Positions 7,033 through 16,306 are shown, numbered from the stretch's first letter. The stretch: 64,000 bases of DNA from Bradyrhizobium barranii subsp. barranii (GCF_017565645.3 NZ_CP086136.1:6059501-6123500), one strand, 5' to 3'. Notes: generated by a model from the letters alone, not told the origin. Program-made: numbers and translations.

Positions 7033-8340
7033 ATGACGACCTCGCCTCACGCGACCTCGCCCCGCGCCTCAGCGCCGCCTCACCTCGCCATCGTCCTGTT
7101 CTCGCTCGCGATGGGTGGCTTTGCGATCGGAACCACCGAATTCGCATCGATGAGCTTGCTGCCGTTCTTCGCTGCCGACCTCGGGATCGACGAGCCGACC
7201 GCGGGGCACGCGATCAGTGCCTACGCGCTCGGCGTGGTGCTGGGCGCGCCGCTGATCGCCGTGCTTGGCGCGCGGTTCGCCCGGCGCACCCAGTTGCTGG
7301 CCCTGATGGCCGTGTTCGCGCTCGGCAACGCGCTCACCGCGCTCGCGCCGGGCTTCGGCTGGATGATCGCGGCTCGATTTCTGTCGGGATTGCCGCATGG
7401 CGCCTATTTCGGCATCGCCGCGCTGGTCGCGGCCTCGCTCGTTCCGCAACAACGCCGTTCGCAGGCGATCGGCCAGGTGATGCTCGGCCTGACCACTGCC
7501 ACGATCATCGGCGTGCCCCTGGCCAATCTGATCGGCCAGGCGGTCGGCTGGCGCGCGAGTTTTGGCTTCGTGTCGGTGCTGGCGTTGATCACGGTCCTGC
7601 TGTGCGCGCTGTTCGCGCCGCGCGATGCGGCCGGCCGGTCCGATCCGCTGCGCGAGCTCGGTGCGCTCAGAAGCGGCCGCGTCTGGATCACGCTGGCGAT
7701 CGGCGCCATCGGCTTTGGCGGCATGTTCGCCGTCTACACTTATCTGGCGACGACCCTGATCGAGGTCACCAAGGTCAGCACCGCGGTCATCCCGTTCTTC
7801 CTCGCCGTGTTCGGCATCGGCGCCACGCTCGGCAATCTGTTCGTGCCGCGCTTTGCCGACCGCGCCTTGATGCCGACGGCGGGCGTCATCCTGCTGTTTG
7901 CTGCAGTCGCGCTCCTGGTGTTTCCGCTCGCCGCGGGCAATCCCTGGCTGCTCGCGGCCGACGTCTTCGCGATCGGCGCCAGCGTCTCGCTCGGCGCCGT
8001 CCTGCAGACGCGGCTCATGGACGTCGCGGGAGACGCACAAGCGCTCGCTGCTGCGCTCAATCATTCGGCGTTCAACACCGCCAACGCGCTCGGCCCGTTC
8101 CTGGGCGGCCTTGCCATTCGCGAGGGGCTGGGCTGGACCTCCACCGGTCCCGTCGGAGCCGCGCTCGCGCTTCTTGGCTTCCTGATCTGGATCGTCGCCG
8201 CGCGCGAGGCCCGAGCCGCGCCGGTCGAGGACGCCTCGAGCGACGCTGCCTTGCTGAAGGACGCTCCCGCGCGGCCGGCGCCACCGCTGGCGCCGGATGA
8301 CCGAAGCCGTTCGGATGCCGTCAGGGATCCGGTGGCTTAG
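7033..8340 (+). CDS. MFS transporter, DHA1/AraJ-like
   Basis: A 435-residue major facilitator with about 12 membrane helices. The first helix, LAIVLFSLAMGGFAIGTTEFASM, is typical of the DHA1 arabinose-efflux/AraJ-like permeases. The conserved motif A region (GARFARRTQLL) lies between helices 2 and 3, and RFLSGLPHGAYFG follows. The chosen ATG at 7033 has GGAC just upstream; a longer reading from 6982 is less plausible. The C-terminal tail is long and polar. Members export small molecules or drugs by proton antiport; the substrate cannot be inferred. It converges with the HD-domain gene, whose stop lies 8 bp away. Confidence 0.85.
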   Translation: MTTSPHATSPRASAPPHLAIVLFSLAMGGFAIGTTEFASMSLLPFFAADLGIDEPTAGHAISAYALGVVLGAPLIAVLGARFARRTQLLALMAVFALGNALTALAPGFGWMIAARFLSGLPHGAYFGIAALVAASLVPQQRRSQAIGQVMLGLTTATIIGVPLANLIGQAVGWRASFGFVSVLALITVLLCALFAPRDAAGRSDPLRELGALRSGRVWITLAIGAIGFGGMFAVYTYLATTLIEVTKVSTAVIPFFLAVFGIGATLGNLFVPRFADRALMPTAGVILLFAAVALLVFPLAAGNPWLLAADVFAIGASVSLGAVLQTRLMDVAGDAQALAAALNHSAFNTANALGPFLGGLAIREGLGWTSTGPVGAALALLGFLIWIVAAREARAAPVEDASSDAALLKDAPARPAPPLAPDDRSRSDAVRDPVA

Positions 8341-8347
8341 CGGCAGC

Positions 8348-8986
8348 TCAGCTTTGCCAGGGCGTGTTGCGGATGCGCGTACACACGTTCGGCTTGTGGA
8401 AGCTGGGATCGTGATCCTGGATATAGTCGAAATTGACGGTCCCGAATGTCGTCTGCGGCTTCTTCAGCGCTGAGCAGGTCTGCACCTTCAGAAACTCGTT
8501 CTTGAAATCGCCGCGCGGGAACGCAGCGATCACCTGATCGCGCTGCTCCGGCGTGTACTCGTCATATCCAACGGCCCCGACGTCCACCACAACTCCTGCC
8601 CTCGTGAGGGCGATTTCCGGTCTCATATATTCCGGAATGCCGGGTGTGGTGTGCAGCGCAATCGCCTCCCAGACCAGATCGGCCTGCGGCTCGGCGATGC
8701 CGCGTGCCCGGAGAAAGTCCCGCGCGGCGTCGGCACCGTCGACCTCAAATCGCTTTGTTTCGGTGTGGTAGTGATCGACCAGGCCGAGGTCGTGAAACAG
8801 CGCCGCGACATAAAGCAACTCGGAATCGAATTTCAGCTTCTGACGCAGCCCCTTCATCGCGCCGAACACGTAGACGCGGACCGAATGGTTGAACAGCATC
8901 TCGTCTTCGTAGCTGCGCACCAACTCGGCGGCCTCGCGCGCCAGCTTGCTGTCGGGAATTTTCACGCCGGAAATCACGCTCGTCAT
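8348..8986 (-). CDS. HD-domain hydrolase, cyanamide-hydratase-like
   Basis: A 212-residue HD-superfamily metal hydrolase. The metal ligands appear as FNHSVRVYVFG (first His), ALFHDLGLVDHYH (HD pair) and IALHTTPGIPEYMRPE. The arrangement of LFNHS and FHDLG resembles cyanamide hydratase (DDI2-type) proteins more than nucleotide phosphohydrolases. There is no signal peptide. It may be co-oriented with the CMD-like gene at 9037-9498, 50 bp upstream, and both could belong to the same small unit under the neighbouring MocR regulator (inference). Confidence 0.75.
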   Translation of the reverse strand: MTSVISGVKIPDSKLAREAAELVRSYEDEMLFNHSVRVYVFGAMKGLRQKLKFDSELLYVAALFHDLGLVDHYHTETKRFEVDGADAARDFLRARGIAEPQADLVWEAIALHTTPGIPEYMRPEIALTRAGVVVDVGAVGYDEYTPEQRDQVIAAFPRGDFKNEFLKVQTCSALKKPQTTFGTVNFDYIQDHDPSFHKPNVCTRIRNTPWQS

Positions 8987-9036
8987 TTTCTAGCTCCTGC
9001 CTTGCATTGACGTCGGCCGATGCCGTTCGTGGCCCG

Positions 9037-9498
9037 TCAGGCTGTCTTCTCGACGGCGGCCTGCGGCGTCTTACGGAAGCTGATCGCCATGCGATTATAC
9101 GTGTTCATCAGACCGATCGCGATGGTGAGGTCGACGAGCTCGCGCTCCTCGAAGACCCCGCGCGCGGCTTCATAGGCCTGATCCGGCACGCCGGTATCCG
9201 CGACGCGGGTCACCGTTTCGGCCCATGCGAGGGCGGCGCGCTCGCGCGCGTCGAACAGATTGCCGGCTTCCTCCCACGCCTGCAGCAGAGCGAGCTTTTC
9301 GATCTTCACCCCGTTCTTGAGCAGATCGCGCATATGCATGTCGAGGCAGTAGGCGCAGTTGTTGATCTGGGATACGCGCAGATAGACGAGGTTGATCAGC
9401 GCCGCTGGAAGATTGCTCTGCATGATGTAGCCGTACACGCCGCCCAGCGCTTTCACACCCGCCGGCGCGATACGGTCGTAGTCGAGACGCCCTGTCAT
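9037..9498 (-). CDS. Carboxymuconolactone decarboxylase/AhpD-like protein
   Basis: A 153-residue AhpD-like protein. The CxxC motif with trailing histidine is intact in NNCAYCLDMHMRD (about residues 48-60), and ERAALAWAETVTRV is the usual second helix. Proteins with this CxxC act as thiol peroxidase partners or have unknown redox roles rather than as true decarboxylases. The start at 9498 has GGAG 7 nt upstream. It is divergent from a MocR regulator, and a palindrome lies between the two starts, so it is the likely target of that regulator. Confidence 0.85.
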   Translation of the reverse strand: MTGRLDYDRIAPAGVKALGGVYGYIMQSNLPAALINLVYLRVSQINNCAYCLDMHMRDLLKNGVKIEKLALLQAWEEAGNLFDARERAALAWAETVTRVADTGVPDQAYEAARGVFEERELVDLTIAIGLMNTYNRMAISFRKTPQAAVEKTA

Positions 9499-9557
9499 TT
9501 TCCTGCTCCTTGATGATCGATGCCCGGCCCTTGTCTCCGCCTTAAATGCCCCTGCCC

Positions 9558-9577
9558 TGGTCCATAGAAAAGGACCA
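9558..9577. promoter_or_regulatory. Palindromic operator candidate for the MocR regulator
   Basis: TGGTCC and GGACCA flank an AT-rich 8-bp centre in the 109-bp divergent region, 60 bp from the CMD-like start and 31 bp from the MocR start. Placement suggests autoregulation plus control of the divergent gene. Confidence 0.5.
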
Positions 9578-9607
9578 AGAACGCATGAAAATCGTGTACC
9601 ATGAGGC

Positions 9608-11017
9608 ATGACCAAACCGCTGCGGCTGGAACTGGATCGCTCTGCGAAGACGCCGCTGGCCGAGCAGATCCATGGGGGCATCAGGGCCGCCATCGAGAAC
9701 GGCGTGCTCGCACCCGGAGCGCGCCTGCCCTCCTGGCAGGACTTGGCAGCCCAGCTTGGCGTCGCGCGGGGCACCGTGCGCGCGGCATATGAAAAGCTGT
9801 CCTCTGCCCAACTGATCGTCGCGTCACGCGCGACCGGCACGCATGTCGCGGATCGGCCGTCCTTTCCCGTTCGCAAGGACAAAGCCCCGGCGCCCGGCTC
9901 GTTCATGGAGATGTACCAGGAGCTCACGGCGGGGCCGGCAATCTTCCAGATGGGCGTGCCCGCGCAAGAGACCTTTCCTGCCAAATTGCTGGCGCGCATG
10001 CGCGCGCAGGCGGTTCGCGCCGAAATGAGCGCGCCGGCGATCTATCCGGATCCGCGCGGCGAGCTCGACTTGCGACGCGAGATCGCAGCCTACCTCGCGC
10101 TGGCGCGCGGGATCGCGTGCACGCCGTCGCAGATCATCATCACCAGCGGTTTCAGCGGCGGCCTCGGATTGGCGCTCCGTGTCCTCGGCCTCGAGCCAAA
10201 GAAGAAGGTCTGGGTGGAGAATCCGGGCTTTCCCTTCACGCGGCACGGTCTCGCGCTTGCAAGACTGTCGATCGCGCCGATCCCGGTCGACGCTGACGGC
10301 ATCGATGTCGAGTACGGCGTGAAACATGCTCCCGACGCAGCGCTCGTTGTCGTGACGCCCGGGCAGCAGGCGCCACTCGGATCCACGTTGTCGCTGGCAA
10401 GGCGTTCGCGCCTGCTCGACTGGGCCGCCCGACGCAAGGCGTGGGTGATCGAGGATGACTATCTCAGCGAGCTTCAGCTCAAGGGCCGGGCCACGCCGGC
10501 GCTCGCCTCGCTCGATCGCGCGGGCCGCGTCATCCACATCGGCTCTTTCAGCAAGACCGTGACCCCTGCCCTGCGGCTCGGCCTTGTCGTTGCGCCGGCC
10601 GCTCTGGCGTCGCGATTTGCCGAAGCCGCGGCGTGCCTCGCGCCGGCGCCCGGGCCCGCAGCGCAGCTCGCCACCGCCGATTTCATGCGCGATGGCCATT
10701 ATCTGCGGCATCTCCGGCGCACGAAGCGGGTCTACGCCGCGCAAGGCGATGCATTGCTGAAACAGCTTCGGACGCGCACCGCCAATGTTGCGCTTGCCGG
10801 ATTGGCAGCGGTCCTGCGGCTGCCGGATGGAGCGCCCGATCTCGCCATCGCCAGGGAAGCGGCATCGTTCGGGCTGGCGCCTACACCGCTGTCGCTCTGG
10901 TATGCGTCCACGGCTTCGGCGCGCCCCGGTCTGTTGCTGGGTATCGCCACATCGCCGCAAAAGCGGATCGAGGCGTCCTGCGACAGGCTCTTCGAAATCA
11001 TCGATCGTCTGACGTGA
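9608..11017 (+). CDS. MocR/PdxR-family transcriptional regulator
   Basis: A 469-residue GntR-type regulator. Residues 15-75 form a winged helix (PLAEQIHGGIRAAIENG, then ARLPSWQDLAAQLGVARGTV). The rest is a fold-type I aminotransferase domain. The PLP-binding lysine is Lys316 in HIGSFSKTVTPALRLG, and VIEDDYLSEL carries the aspartate that contacts the pyridine nitrogen. Family members sense PLP or amino compounds and usually regulate a divergent neighbour, here the AhpD-like gene and possibly the HD hydrolase. Length is normal for the family. The start is the ATG at 9608, with a weak ribosome site. Confidence 0.88.
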   Translation: MTKPLRLELDRSAKTPLAEQIHGGIRAAIENGVLAPGARLPSWQDLAAQLGVARGTVRAAYEKLSSAQLIVASRATGTHVADRPSFPVRKDKAPAPGSFMEMYQELTAGPAIFQMGVPAQETFPAKLLARMRAQAVRAEMSAPAIYPDPRGELDLRREIAAYLALARGIACTPSQIIITSGFSGGLGLALRVLGLEPKKKVWVENPGFPFTRHGLALARLSIAPIPVDADGIDVEYGVKHAPDAALVVVTPGQQAPLGSTLSLARRSRLLDWAARRKAWVIEDDYLSELQLKGRATPALASLDRAGRVIHIGSFSKTVTPALRLGLVVAPAALASRFAEAAACLAPAPGPAAQLATADFMRDGHYLRHLRRTKRVYAAQGDALLKQLRTRTANVALAGLAAVLRLPDGAPDLAIAREAASFGLAPTPLSLWYASTASARPGLLLGIATSPQKRIEASCDRLFEIIDRLT

Positions 11018-11092
11018 CGAACGCTGTATTTCGAGACAGCACGATGTGCTGCCCGGCGCAATAAACGCGCACATGCATGCCACCGAAAGTTG

Positions 11093-11127
11093 TAGGCGCG
11101 CCGATTATCATGTAACGTCGGCGCCTA
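11093..11127 (+). promoter_or_regulatory. Bulged hairpin upstream of the ClpP-fold gene
   Basis: TAGGC-GCCGA pairs with TCGGC-GCCTA around a loop of about 13 nt, with a two-base bulge, ending 28 bp before the start at 11156. That start has no clear Shine-Dalgarno, so the stem could matter for translation. Weak evidence. Confidence 0.25.
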
Positions 11128-11155
11128 TCTTCACCGCGCGTGGCCCAGTCGTTAC

Positions 11156-12589
11156 ATGCTTGCCCGTATTTTGTTTCTCGTGGCCATGCTGCTTCCATGC
11201 GCACTGCACGCCGAGGAAACGCCTGCCGAAAATCCCGGATTTGCGCGCAGGCTGACGATCTATCTTGCCAAGGGGGCACCGGACGCGTGCGGGCCCGGCT
11301 GCGACCGCTGGATCGCCATCGAGGGCGAGATCGATGGAGACGCTGCGCCGCGCATTCGCCGCTTCCTGGCCGGCGTCAAGGACACCCAGCGTCCGATCTA
11401 CCTTCATTCGCCCGGCGGGAACGTGGAGCAGTCCTACGTCATCGGCCGGCTGCTGCACAGTCGCAAGGCGGTCGCGCGGGTCGGCCGGACGATCGCGACG
11501 GCGTGCGCCGCCGGCACACAGGTGGACGCCGCCTGCCTGAGGACCAAGGCCGTCGGCGGCGAGGTCGAGGCGGAGCTCACGACCTACCATGCGATGTGCA
11601 ACTCGGCCTGCGGTTACCTGTTTCTCGGCGCGACATCACGCGAGGTCGCTCCCGACGCCGCCCTGGCGGTCCATAACTCCAGGCTGGTCCTCGTCTTTCA
11701 CGGGCATCCGGCGCCGCAGGCGGTCGCGGAATACAGGCAGCGCCGGATCGCGAACGCCGACCGCGACCGCGCTGCGTTCATCGCGGCGATGGGGATCAGC
11801 CGCGGGCTCGACGATCTCATCCGTACCGTGAAGTTCGAAAATCTGCACATGCTGACGCGAGCCGAGCTCTATCGTTTCGGAATCGACACGCGACCGTTTG
11901 CCGAAGGGATGTGGAGGCTGGAGAAGGCAACGCGGCCGTTCATCGGCAAGATCGCGGTGATGAAGAAGGAAAGCGGCTCTTCGTTCCGGACGATGGAGTG
12001 GCGCATGTTTTGCGAAACCAGGGATCGCGTGCCGCTGCTGTTCGCGGGCGAGATCGACGAGGCGAGCGTCGGCAAAAGTATGATCATGATGACGGCGGAC
12101 GCCGACAAGGACCAGGAAGCCGGAGGGTTTCCAGTGCGAGCCGCGAAGTACGAGATGTGGAGCGGCAGCATCGACCCTGACATGGTCAAGGCGATCATGG
12201 CGTCCCGCTCCCTCCATGTCCGGCGGACCACGCCGATGCCGGACGAAAAGGTGGACGTCGCGACATTCGACATCGACCTGACGGGCCTGGCGTCGATGCG
12301 AACTCAGCTTGCGGCGGCGTGCTCGTCGGTCGACGCCAAGCCGAAAGGTCCCTCGGCCGGCAAGCCCTTGGCCAGCAACTCCGCTGCCGAACGTCACCGC
12401 GCCGCCCTCGGCCGTGCCGTCGCCGTAAGCGCAAGAGCGCCCGATCCTTGTTGGGCGCGCACCGGCAACCTCCTGCCGTTCATCCCTCCGGCACCCCGGC
12501 CATGCGCATGCCCTCATACACACGCTCGCGCCCGGCGAGATAAGCCGGATGGTCGCTCGTCACGCGGGCCCGGTAGCGGCGGAGAGTGA
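11156..12589 (+). CDS. Periplasmic ClpP/crotonase-fold protein
   Basis: A 477-residue reading with a signal peptide (LARILFLVAMLLPCALHAEE). The ClpP-like core includes PIYLHSPGGNVEQSYVIGRLL, where the SPGGN turn matches the oxyanion loop of SppA/ClpP folds. NSACGYLFLGATSREVAPDA follows, with the Ser-Ala position of the nucleophile, and then AVHNSR. This resembles the COG3904 type of predicted periplasmic proteins. The second half is uncharacterised. The last 35 or so codons overlap the end of the convergent TPR gene and are Pro/Arg rich, so the natural C-terminus may be altered. Protease activity is unproven. Confidence 0.7.
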   Translation: MLARILFLVAMLLPCALHAEETPAENPGFARRLTIYLAKGAPDACGPGCDRWIAIEGEIDGDAAPRIRRFLAGVKDTQRPIYLHSPGGNVEQSYVIGRLLHSRKAVARVGRTIATACAAGTQVDAACLRTKAVGGEVEAELTTYHAMCNSACGYLFLGATSREVAPDAALAVHNSRLVLVFHGHPAPQAVAEYRQRRIANADRDRAAFIAAMGISRGLDDLIRTVKFENLHMLTRAELYRFGIDTRPFAEGMWRLEKATRPFIGKIAVMKKESGSSFRTMEWRMFCETRDRVPLLFAGEIDEASVGKSMIMMTADADKDQEAGGFPVRAAKYEMWSGSIDPDMVKAIMASRSLHVRRTTPMPDEKVDVATFDIDLTGLASMRTQLAAACSSVDAKPKGPSAGKPLASNSAAERHRAALGRAVAVSARAPDPCWARTGNLLPFIPPAPRPCACPHTHARARRDKPDGRSSRGPGSGGE

Positions 12590-14093
12590 AGGTCGGATTG
12601 AGCACAAGGCCGGCCTGTGCGGCGGCCCGCGCCTCGTCCGGTGAGCCGAGCAGCGACAGCGCAGCGGCGAGATAATAATGCGGGAGGGGATGATTTCGGT
12701 TGGCCTCGATGCTCCGGCGCAGCCAGGCAACCGCTTCCACGTCGGCGCCGAGAAACAATTTGGCGAGACCGACAAACATGAACCACCGGTAGGCGTAGGA
12801 ATCGCGAGGAGAGAGGCGAAGCGCCTCGCGGATATGGGCCTCGGTCTCGCTACTGCGACCGAGAAAAAACTTGGCGAGACCGATGAAGGCATGAGCGTCG
12901 GCCAAATTGTGATCCAGTGCCAACGCCCGCTCGCATTCAGCGATGGCCCGGGCCGGGTTGCCAAATGATTGGACCAGACCCAGGATGCTACGGGCCCGAG
13001 CATGGTTTGGCGCAAGGGACAGAGCCTTGGTTGAGGCTGCCTCGGCCGCCGCCAAGTGCGCTTTCCAGTCGTCGGTGACAAGATTGGCCCCAAGCGCCGC
13101 TTCAACCCGCGCCGAGCCGACCAGCGCCTCGATATTGTCGGGATCGAGTGCCAGGGCGCGGTCGAAAAAGGCCTGCGCTTGCGTCATGTATTGCGGGGTC
13201 GTCCCATTGTTCTCGTAAGCCCAGCCCTGGAAATACAGGTCCATTGCATCGGGATGGGTTGAACGTTCCGCTCGCCGCGCTTCAACCTGAATGAGCTGGG
13301 CATTTAGCGTGTTTGCGAGCCGCGATACGATCTCGTCCTGCATGTCGAACAGGTCGGCGACGGGTTTCTCGAACCTCTCGGCCCATAGGTGATTGCCGGT
13401 TTCGGCATCGATCAGCTGAACATTCACCCGAAGCCGATTGCCGCCTCGTTGCACGGAACCTTCGAGCACATAGCGGACGTTCAACTCGCGTCCGACTTGC
13501 TTTACATCGACGGCTTTGCCTTTGAAGGTGAAAGCGGTGTTACGCGCGATCACGAATGAGCCACTGATGCGCGAAAGGTCCGTGGTCAGGCTGTCGGTCA
13601 CGCCATCAACGAAATAGTCCTGCTCGGGATCGCCTCCGAAGTTCGCGAACGGCAGTACGACGATGGAAAGGCGTGGCGCAGGAATCGACATCGCAACTGT
13701 TGCGGCATCGGACCGATCTGGATCAGCGGTACCCTGAAACTGTTCACCAGAATCGGCTGTGGCCGCCGCGTCTGCGGGCCTCTGCACTTCCTGCACCGTT
13801 CCAACGAAACGGAAGCCCTTGCGCTGCAGGGTTTTGATGAGACGCTGTTTTTCACCGGAATCGCCAATCACACTCCGAGCGACGTTCAGCCGCGTCGTCA
13901 GTGCCGCATCGGACACGACACGGCCGTTCCAGATGGTCTTGATGAGGTCGTCCTTGCTTACGACCCGTTCCCTGTTGCGGATCAGGTAGTCGAGCAGGTC
14001 GAACACCTGCGGCGCAACCGAGACCACGTGCGCCCCGCGGTAAAGCTCGCGAAGGTCGGTGTCGAATGCGTACTCGTCGAAGAGATACCGCAA
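12480..14093 (-). CDS. Winged-helix (CadC-like) regulator with TolB-like and TPR domains
   Basis: About 537 residues. The N-terminus holds an OmpR/CadC-type winged helix (LRYLFDEYAFDTDLREL, VSVAPQVFDLLDYLIRNRERVVSK). Next comes a TolB-like domain (SIVVLPFANFGGDPEQDYF, VRYVLEGSVQRGGNRLR, GNHLWAERFE), then TPR repeats to the end. I place the start at a TTG (14093) because the family begins at this motif. ATGs at 14255-14267 would add about 55 unrelated-looking residues. There is no membrane helix, unlike CadC. The architecture equals the 4490-6367 protein with the cyclase head replaced by a DNA-binding head. Confidence 0.8.
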   Translation of the reverse strand: MRYLFDEYAFDTDLRELYRGAHVVSVAPQVFDLLDYLIRNRERVVSKDDLIKTIWNGRVVSDAALTTRLNVARSVIGDSGEKQRLIKTLQRKGFRFVGTVQEVQRPADAAATADSGEQFQGTADPDRSDAATVAMSIPAPRLSIVVLPFANFGGDPEQDYFVDGVTDSLTTDLSRISGSFVIARNTAFTFKGKAVDVKQVGRELNVRYVLEGSVQRGGNRLRVNVQLIDAETGNHLWAERFEKPVADLFDMQDEIVSRLANTLNAQLIQVEARRAERSTHPDAMDLYFQGWAYENNGTTPQYMTQAQAFFDRALALDPDNIEALVGSARVEAALGANLVTDDWKAHLAAAEAASTKALSLAPNHARARSILGLVQSFGNPARAIAECERALALDHNLADAHAFIGLAKFFLGRSSETEAHIREALRLSPRDSYAYRWFMFVGLAKLFLGADVEAVAWLRRSIEANRNHPLPHYYLAAALSLLGSPDEARAAAQAGLVLNPTFTLRRYRARVTSDHPAYLAGRERVYEGMRMAGVPEG

Positions 14094-14395
14094 GCTGGCA
14101 ATTCCCTGGGTGGCTTTCCCCCGTCGGTCTCTCGCGCCGGTTGCAGCGCAAGAATAAGCCGGCGGTGAAGAGAATGTAAGCAGAATGTCAAGAGCGCCCG
14201 CCCATGGCCTGCTACCATCCTCGGGACGGCACAATTTGCTCAGGAAGCAATCCATGAGCACGACCAACGGCTTGCCGTACCGCGCAGCAGTGCCCCGAGC
14301 AGCGGCTCAGGATTCAACGTAGGGCCGTCCGCTTGAAGGACTGGCAGTAACGCCACAACGCGCGTCCTCGGAATACAAACATGATGGAGACCGTG

Positions 14396-15382
14396 ATGGC
14401 ATTGAAGATCACGCGCCGCGCCTTCATCGCAACCGGCGCAGCCACCATCGCTTTGTCGTATCATGATAGCGGGTGGACGCAGACCTGGCCCTCCCGGCCG
14501 ATCAAGATTGTTTGCGCCTATCCCGCCGGCGGACTTGCGGACACCCTCGCGCGCGTCTACGGCGAATACCTCTCCCAGAAGCTCGGCCAGCCGGTGATAG
14601 TTGAGAATAAGGCGGGTGCCAGCGGTTCGATCGCTGCAGCAGCCGTGAAGCAATCGCCACCGGACGGTTACACGTTACTCCTCGCCATCACCGCAACTCT
14701 GGTGCAAAGCCGCGTGCTATTTAAGACTTTGCCATACGACGCCGACAGGGACTTCGCGCTCATTTCCAGCATGTCGGCAGGATATCTGCCATTGGTCGCC
14801 TATAAGGCGACCAATGCCACCAATTTAAAGGAGTTCGTCGAATACGCCCGCAGGAACGTGACCAACGTCGGGACCTTCGGCGCAGGCTCCTACCCTCATA
14901 TCGTCGTTGCAGAGCTCAACAAGCAGTACGGGCTGCAGATGAAAGCCGTGCACTACCGCGGCGAAGCGCCGATGTGGCAGGACCTCGCGGCCGGCGTGCT
15001 CCAGGCGGCGATGGGGAGCTACGCCAATGCCGTCAACGCGCTGGAATCCGGAGTTGGGAGGGCAATCGCCGTGCAGACGAGGACGCGGAGCAGAAAGCTT
15101 CCCGACGTTCCCACATTTTTCGAGCAGGGTGCCGACTCCGAGCTCTTTGCTATGACCGGTTACGTCTTTCTCGCCGGTCCCATCGGCATGCCGCAGGACA
15201 TCGTGGAGCGCCTTTCCGGCCTGATGGTGGAGGCAGGCAAGACCGACAAGATACAGAAGCTGCTCGACTCGTACGGCATCGATGAGTCCGCTCAAGGACA
15301 TATCGCGTTCAGAAAGCTGTACGACAGCGAAACGCCTCCCTTGGTGGCTGCCGTGAAGGCATTGGGGCTGACGCCTGAATAG
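14396..15382 (+). CDS. Bug-type tripartite tricarboxylate transporter binding protein
   Basis: A 328-residue periplasmic solute-binding protein. The N-terminus LKITRRAFIATGAATIAL is a likely Tat signal. The mature domain shows family features: WPSRPIKIVCAYPAGGLADTLAR, the QPVIVENKAGASG loop, and SPPDGYTLL. The ATG at 14396 has GGAG 6 nt upstream; an ATG at 14381 is less likely. No TctA/TctB membrane genes are nearby, so it is an orphan receptor, as is common in this family. It is divergent from the winged-helix/TPR regulator, which may control it (inference). Confidence 0.87.
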   Translation: MALKITRRAFIATGAATIALSYHDSGWTQTWPSRPIKIVCAYPAGGLADTLARVYGEYLSQKLGQPVIVENKAGASGSIAAAAVKQSPPDGYTLLLAITATLVQSRVLFKTLPYDADRDFALISSMSAGYLPLVAYKATNATNLKEFVEYARRNVTNVGTFGAGSYPHIVVAELNKQYGLQMKAVHYRGEAPMWQDLAAGVLQAAMGSYANAVNALESGVGRAIAVQTRTRSRKLPDVPTFFEQGADSELFAMTGYVFLAGPIGMPQDIVERLSGLMVEAGKTDKIQKLLDSYGIDESAQGHIAFRKLYDSETPPLVAAVKALGLTPE

Positions 15383-15712
15383 AGTGCGGATGCCGGCGCC
15401 CGTCCGCCTTGCAGATCGCCGTGGGGCCACGAGCGGATCTGTGCGCCATCGACTGAATGGATGAAACCGTCACCTCAGCAGAACTCAGGGAACAAGCAAC
15501 CGCTGGCATTAGTCCCGTTGGCAGCGGTACAAACTGATTCTGCTGCCCCGGAGCCATCGCCAGGATCGCCAATGCAATTGCGAGGATCGCCAAGAGTCTG
15601 GCCATCAATCAAATCCGCTGAAGATCTTGCTGGTACGTACGAGATGATCTTGGCTCTGCGCTCCTTTTGGAAAGGCAATCGTTCGACAGCGACTGGGATC
15701 GACCGGTCACAA

Positions 15713-16306
15713 TCAATACATGCATGCCGAAGTTATCAGCACCGTGAACATGTCGACGTCGAACTCGTTCTCCAGGCTAAGTCCGAACCGCTCCAGCCAT
15801 TTATCCTGAGCCAGGTAGGCCAACTTCTCTCGCGCCTGTGGGCAGACAAATTTGAGCCCTCCAACATTCTGAAGGTGATGGACCATTTCGTGTACCAGGA
15901 CCGATTGGTCGGTCGGCGAAGTGCCGCCCCAATCATCAGGAAGCAGGATCGTTCTCGTCTCGTTGTCGTAAAGTGCAACGACCTCGCGCTGAGCTAGTTG
16001 CCCATCGCTTTCCATGAAGCCTTGCGAAGAAGTACGGTCCCTTGCACGCAACCTCGCAAGCTCCATCTTCGACGCAAATTCAACGACGGGACGCTGCTTG
16101 ATGGCAGGCAGGTCGAAATTCGATGAGAGCCAAGTCACAACGTCATCCAACAGGGCTTCCGCAAGTTGAGCTGCATCAGAATGCAACGAAACCGAACGCG
16201 ACTCGGCGGACGCGCTGCGCTCCAAAGCATATTCGCAATCGGCTTTAGAGGATGTGGCTAACGTCAGGGAGGCTATCGCCGCGACCAAGAGGAATTGCTT
16301 GAACAT
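15713..16306 (-). CDS. DUF6647-like secreted protein with HExxH motif
   Basis: A 197-residue protein with a signal peptide (FKQFLLVAAIASLTLATSSKA) and a zinc-metallopeptidase-like HEMVHHLQ near residue 140. The latter is preceded by a beta strand (RTILLPDDW). This matches what I remember as DUF6647, common in Bradyrhizobium. GGAG lies 7 nt before the ATG. The HExxH helix is intact but I cannot point to the third zinc ligand, so protease activity is possible, not shown. It is the last of several small minus-strand secreted-protein genes. Confidence 0.75.
   Translation of the reverse strand: MFKQFLLVAAIASLTLATSSKADCEYALERSASAESRSVSLHSDAAQLAEALLDDVVTWLSSNFDLPAIKQRPVVEFASKMELARLRARDRTSSQGFMESDGQLAQREVVALYDNETRTILLPDDWGGTSPTDQSVLVHEMVHHLQNVGGLKFVCPQAREKLAYLAQDKWLERFGLSLENEFDVDMFTVLITSACMY

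Noticed and set aside
15309..15608. A 99-residue minus-strand reading with a signal-like N-terminus (ARLLAILAIALAILAMAP)
   Set aside because: No Shine-Dalgarno, the second half is antisense to the Bug-type gene and Arg/Pro rich, and no family was recognised. It could still be a short secreted peptide, but the support is too thin.
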